Below are positions 61,809 through 64,000 of a stretch of 64,000 bases of DNA, piece after piece. Made by a program: the position numbers and the translations under genes. Source of the stretch: Brevifilum sp029548365 (lineage in GTDB: Bacteria > Chloroflexota > Anaerolineae > Anaerolineales > Anaerolineaceae); assembly GCA_035376985.1 (NCBI GenBank), contig DAOSSA010000001.1, positions 263,976 through 327,975 of the forward strand, given 5' to 3'. A model generated the notes under the pieces. It was not told the DNA's origin. It saw only the letters and a list, made by a program, of their open reading frames with translations, and searched no databases. How positions within the stretch are numbered: position 1 is the first letter of the stretch; every line of letters starts with the position of its first letter.

Positions 61809-62186
61809 CTAACTTTGTGATGAGACTGATTCTTCTTCAACCTGAATTTTGTTGATCAGCGTTTGCATCAATCGTTCAAAATTCATTGATCCAGCTTCTG
61901 AAACAATGCTTGTTTGTTGTGAGACTTTCCCAGCGCTCAAAATGATGACCGTATTATCTCTAATATCCAAAACGCCAGGGAGAACTTCAATACTTTCCTG
62001 TTCAAGTTCTGTGCGATAGCGGATTGCTCCGCGCACCGTTTCTGCGATCAAAGTTGCGTGGCCTGGTTTAATCCCTATCGATCCGCCATCAGCAAGGGGA
62101 ACGACAACTTCTTGAAGGCCTCCTTTTTCAAAATTGATCCCGTCTGGCGAAAGAATGTGTAAGGTTAGCAGGGGGAAAGAACTCAC
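61809..62186 (-). CDS. atpC: N-type ATPase epsilon subunit
   Basis: The 125-residue subunit has the beta-sandwich pattern LTLHILSPDG, VVVPLADGGSIGIKPGHATLIAETVRGAIRYR and a C-terminal helical part. It couples rotor to stalk and can inhibit hydrolysis. Its ATG overlaps the atpD stop as ATGA. atpC as second gene after atpD is characteristic of N-ATPase operons. Confidence 0.93.
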   Translation of the reverse strand: MSSFPLLTLHILSPDGINFEKGGLQEVVVPLADGGSIGIKPGHATLIAETVRGAIRYRTELEQESIEVLPGVLDIRDNTVIILSAGKVSQQTSIVSEAGSMNFERLMQTLINKIQVEEESVSSQS

Positions 62187-63616
62187 TGTTCCTCCTCCAG
62201 TGAAAGCTTTCTCGCCTTTTCCATGGCATCATCGATGGTTCCAACCATATAAAAAGCTTGTTCGGGGATCAGATCATAGCGACCTTCCAGGATTTCTTTA
62301 AATCCCCTGATCGTCTCGTTTAGCTCGACAAATACCCCTGCATCACCGGTAAATTCTTCTGCTGAAAAAAATGGCTGAGACAGAAACCTTTGAATGCGCC
62401 GTGCCCTGCGCACGGTTTTTTGATCTGCTTCGCTCAGTTCATCCATGCCAAGAATGGCGATGACGTCTTGCAGATCTTCATACCGGGCAAGCGTTGATTT
62501 GACCTGCATGGCCACACGGTAATGCTCCTGACCGACAATGTGCGGCGCCATCAATGTAGATGATGAACTTAATGGGTCAATCGCCGGGTAAATACCGAGG
62601 TCAACCTGGCGCCTTGATAGCACGGTGGATGCATCAAGATGGGCAAAGGTAGCGACAACAGCCGGGTCGGTCATGTCATCAGCAGGCACATAAATGGCTT
62701 GAATTGAGGTCACACTGCCGGCTGATGTGGTTGTAATGCGCTCTTGAAGCGCCCCCATTTCGGATTCAAGGGTGGGTTGGTAGCCAACCTCGCTGGGGAG
62801 GCGGCCCAACAAAGCCGAAACCTCTGATCCTGCCTGGATATAGCGGAATATATTATCAATGAACACCAAAACTGGGCGACGTTCATAATCTCGAAAGTAC
62901 TCGGCCATGGTTAACGCGGTCAGGGGCGTTCGCAGTCGGGCGCCCGGAGGTTCGTTCATTTGGCCAAAAACCAGAACGCTTGATTTCATGGCATCGGTTT
63001 TGCTCAACTCCAGATAGAGATCATTCCCCTCTCTGCTGCGTTCTCCAACACCGGCAAACAACACGATTCCAGAATGCTTCTGAATTGAATTGCGCATCAA
63101 TTCGATGATGAGGACAGTCTTGCCAACGCCAGCACCACCAAATAGCCCAATTTTCCCACCGTTCGGATAGGGGGTTAACAAATCAATTGCTTTAATACCG
63201 GTGATAAATGGGGTGGTGACCACTTCCTGTGAACTTAAAGATGGTGATTCTGAATGAATGGGGTGCCGAGAGGTTTTGTCTGAGACGGGCGGCTTATCAT
63301 CGATGGGTTCACCCAGAATATTGAACATCCGCCCAAGGGTTTCTCTACCCACAGGAACCAAAATGGGGTTTCCGGTGTCCTTGACAACCAACCCCCGTTT
63401 CAGGCCCTCAGTTGAGCCCAAGGCTACTGTTCGAACCGTGTGAGCATCCACATGTTCATGGACTTCTAAAATCAGGGGCGGTTTTCCATTTTGAGATACT
63501 TTGAGTGCGTTATGGATGCTGGGTAGATTTCCGGTTTCGAATTCAACATCAACAACAACACCAATTGCTCGAATAATGATTCCGATGTTGTTGTTTTCAG
63601 TAAGAGTTGTGCTCAA
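62183..63616 (-). CDS. atpD: N-type ATPase beta subunit
   Basis: The 477-residue catalytic subunit has the P-loop GLFGGAGVGKTVLI, GERSREGNDLYLEL, the Walker B region RPVLVFIDNIFRYIQAGSEVSALLGR, and LGIYPAIDPLSSSSTLM. I place the start at the TTG at 63616, which has AAGGAA 7 nt upstream. The ATG at 63682 lies only about 8 nt from the predicted transcription start and would add 22 Cys-rich residues unlike the family. Operon order D-C-Q-R-B-E-F-A-G identifies the N-type enzyme. Confidence 0.95.
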   Translation of the reverse strand: MSTTLTENNNIGIIIRAIGVVVDVEFETGNLPSIHNALKVSQNGKPPLILEVHEHVDAHTVRTVALGSTEGLKRGLVVKDTGNPILVPVGRETLGRMFNILGEPIDDKPPVSDKTSRHPIHSESPSLSSQEVVTTPFITGIKAIDLLTPYPNGGKIGLFGGAGVGKTVLIIELMRNSIQKHSGIVLFAGVGERSREGNDLYLELSKTDAMKSSVLVFGQMNEPPGARLRTPLTALTMAEYFRDYERRPVLVFIDNIFRYIQAGSEVSALLGRLPSEVGYQPTLESEMGALQERITTTSAGSVTSIQAIYVPADDMTDPAVVATFAHLDASTVLSRRQVDLGIYPAIDPLSSSSTLMAPHIVGQEHYRVAMQVKSTLARYEDLQDVIAILGMDELSEADQKTVRRARRIQRFLSQPFFSAEEFTGDAGVFVELNETIRGFKEILEGRYDLIPEQAFYMVGTIDDAMEKARKLSLEEEQ

Positions 63617-63696
63617 GTAATTTTCCTTAAATTTCGACAGACAACAGTTGCAAAAAAGCGCGATAATATTATATGTATGCAAAAAAAACCGTCCTA

Positions 63697-63725
63697 ATTA
63701 TCTAATAAAATGACTGGTTTGTCAA
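63697..63725 (-). promoter_or_regulatory. promoter of the N-ATPase operon
   Basis: On the minus strand, a perfect TTGACA (63720-63725) and GATAAT (63697-63702) are spaced exactly 17 bp. The expected start near 63690 leaves a leader of about 75 nt before the TTG start of atpD. Confidence 0.85.
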
Positions 63726-63832
63726 ATTTTGTTAGGAGGTTTGAAAAACGCATTCGAAAGGTATCCCAGTAAAGGCGGAATTAATTTTGATGTTGGATTA
63801 TTCTTCTCTCAATTGTTCGCTAAACCGCCCGC

Positions 63833-63861
63833 TTGACAATGTCTAATTAATGTCATAGAAT
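63833..63861 (+). promoter_or_regulatory. tRNA-fMet promoter
   Basis: TTGACA (63833-63838) and TAGAAT (63856-63861) are spaced 17 bp, 11 nt before the tRNA. A degraded copy of the same promoter lies at 43061-43089. Confidence 0.85.
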
Positions 63862-63872
63862 GTACTTCTCAA

Positions 63873-63944
<72 letters not shown>

Positions 63945-63953
63945 TTGAGAAGG

Positions 63954-63983
63954 AACCAGAGTACGCAATACTCTGGTTTTTTG
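63954..63983 (+). terminator. terminator after tRNA-fMet
   Basis: A perfect 10-bp AACCAGAGTA/TACTCTGGTT stem with a 5-nt loop runs into TTTTTT. Confidence 0.92.
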
Positions 63984-64000
63984 TTAGCCGCGCGTACAGA

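Noticed and set aside
63617..63682. ATG start of atpD at 63682
   Set aside because: It lies within about 8 nt of the predicted transcription start, has no ribosome-binding site, and adds a Cys-rich tail; the TTG at 63616 has AAGGAA.

Overview
The window looks like a chromosomal segment of a fermentative, sugar-using member of the Chloroflexota, most likely class Anaerolineae. This is inferred from the mix of genes: a DUF4332 protein, lipoproteins with Thr/Pro/Glu-rich linkers, two uncharacterised winged-helix-type proteins of a kind I associate with Anaerolineae, an N-type ATPase operon, and CUT1 sugar importers that depend on a detached MsmX-type ATPase. Base composition is moderately AT-rich. 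I saw no rRNA, insertion sequence, prophage, integrase or CRISPR array.

Layout. 1-7.1 kb (+): a small unknown protein, an Asp23/Gls24 protein, nusB, a large multi-domain lipoprotein, pckA, and a MurA with Asp in place of the catalytic Cys. 7.1-8.9 kb (-): thioredoxin, a DgkA-type lipid kinase and a DegV protein. 9.0-14 kb (+): two uncharacterised proteins, tRNA-Arg, a small membrane protein, rpsF-rpsR without ssb between them, and a parvulin-type foldase. 14-18.4 kb (-): rnc-smc, divergent from scpA and two envelope or stress proteins. Then NAD(P)HX repair (-), tRNA-Asp and an MFS transporter (-).

23.7-43 kb is a carbohydrate region. An alpha-glucoside-type ABC importer (-) is divergent from a GH31 alpha-glucosidase. 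A GH13 neopullulanase-like enzyme, two maltose-type permeases, a frameshifted binding protein carrying a C-terminal X25-like module, and a MarR regulator form a second operon (-). On the other strand are a YegS-type lipid kinase, a flavin reductase and a GH2 beta-galactosidase. Neither importer has its own ATPase; an MsmX/MalK-type ATPase sits alone at 53.4-54.5 kb. At 43.0-43.2 kb there is a decayed copy of the tRNA-fMet locus, promoter included, whose intact version is at 63.8-63.9 kb.

43.3-47.8 kb (+) is a three-gene operon of unknown purpose: a geranylgeranyl-reductase-like flavoprotein, a GxGYxYP-family protein and a GPH-type sugar:cation symporter, preceded by a perfect 14-bp palindrome inside its likely promoter. 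48-53.3 kb holds small membrane proteins, a DUF4332 protein, tRNA-Gln and a membrane-fused spermidine-synthase-like protein with a DUF1461 partner.

54.8-63.7 kb (-) is an N-type F1Fo-ATPase operon (atpD-C-Q-R-B-E-F-A-G, with the delta function apparently fused into AtpF), followed by an araB-like kinase. Its most striking feature is a gene for a PII-like protein of the DarA/PstA cyclic-di-AMP receptor family, inserted between atpA and atpG. It overlaps atpA by 4 nt and lies 5 nt from atpG. I regard this as the best candidate in the window for an undescribed regulatory link.
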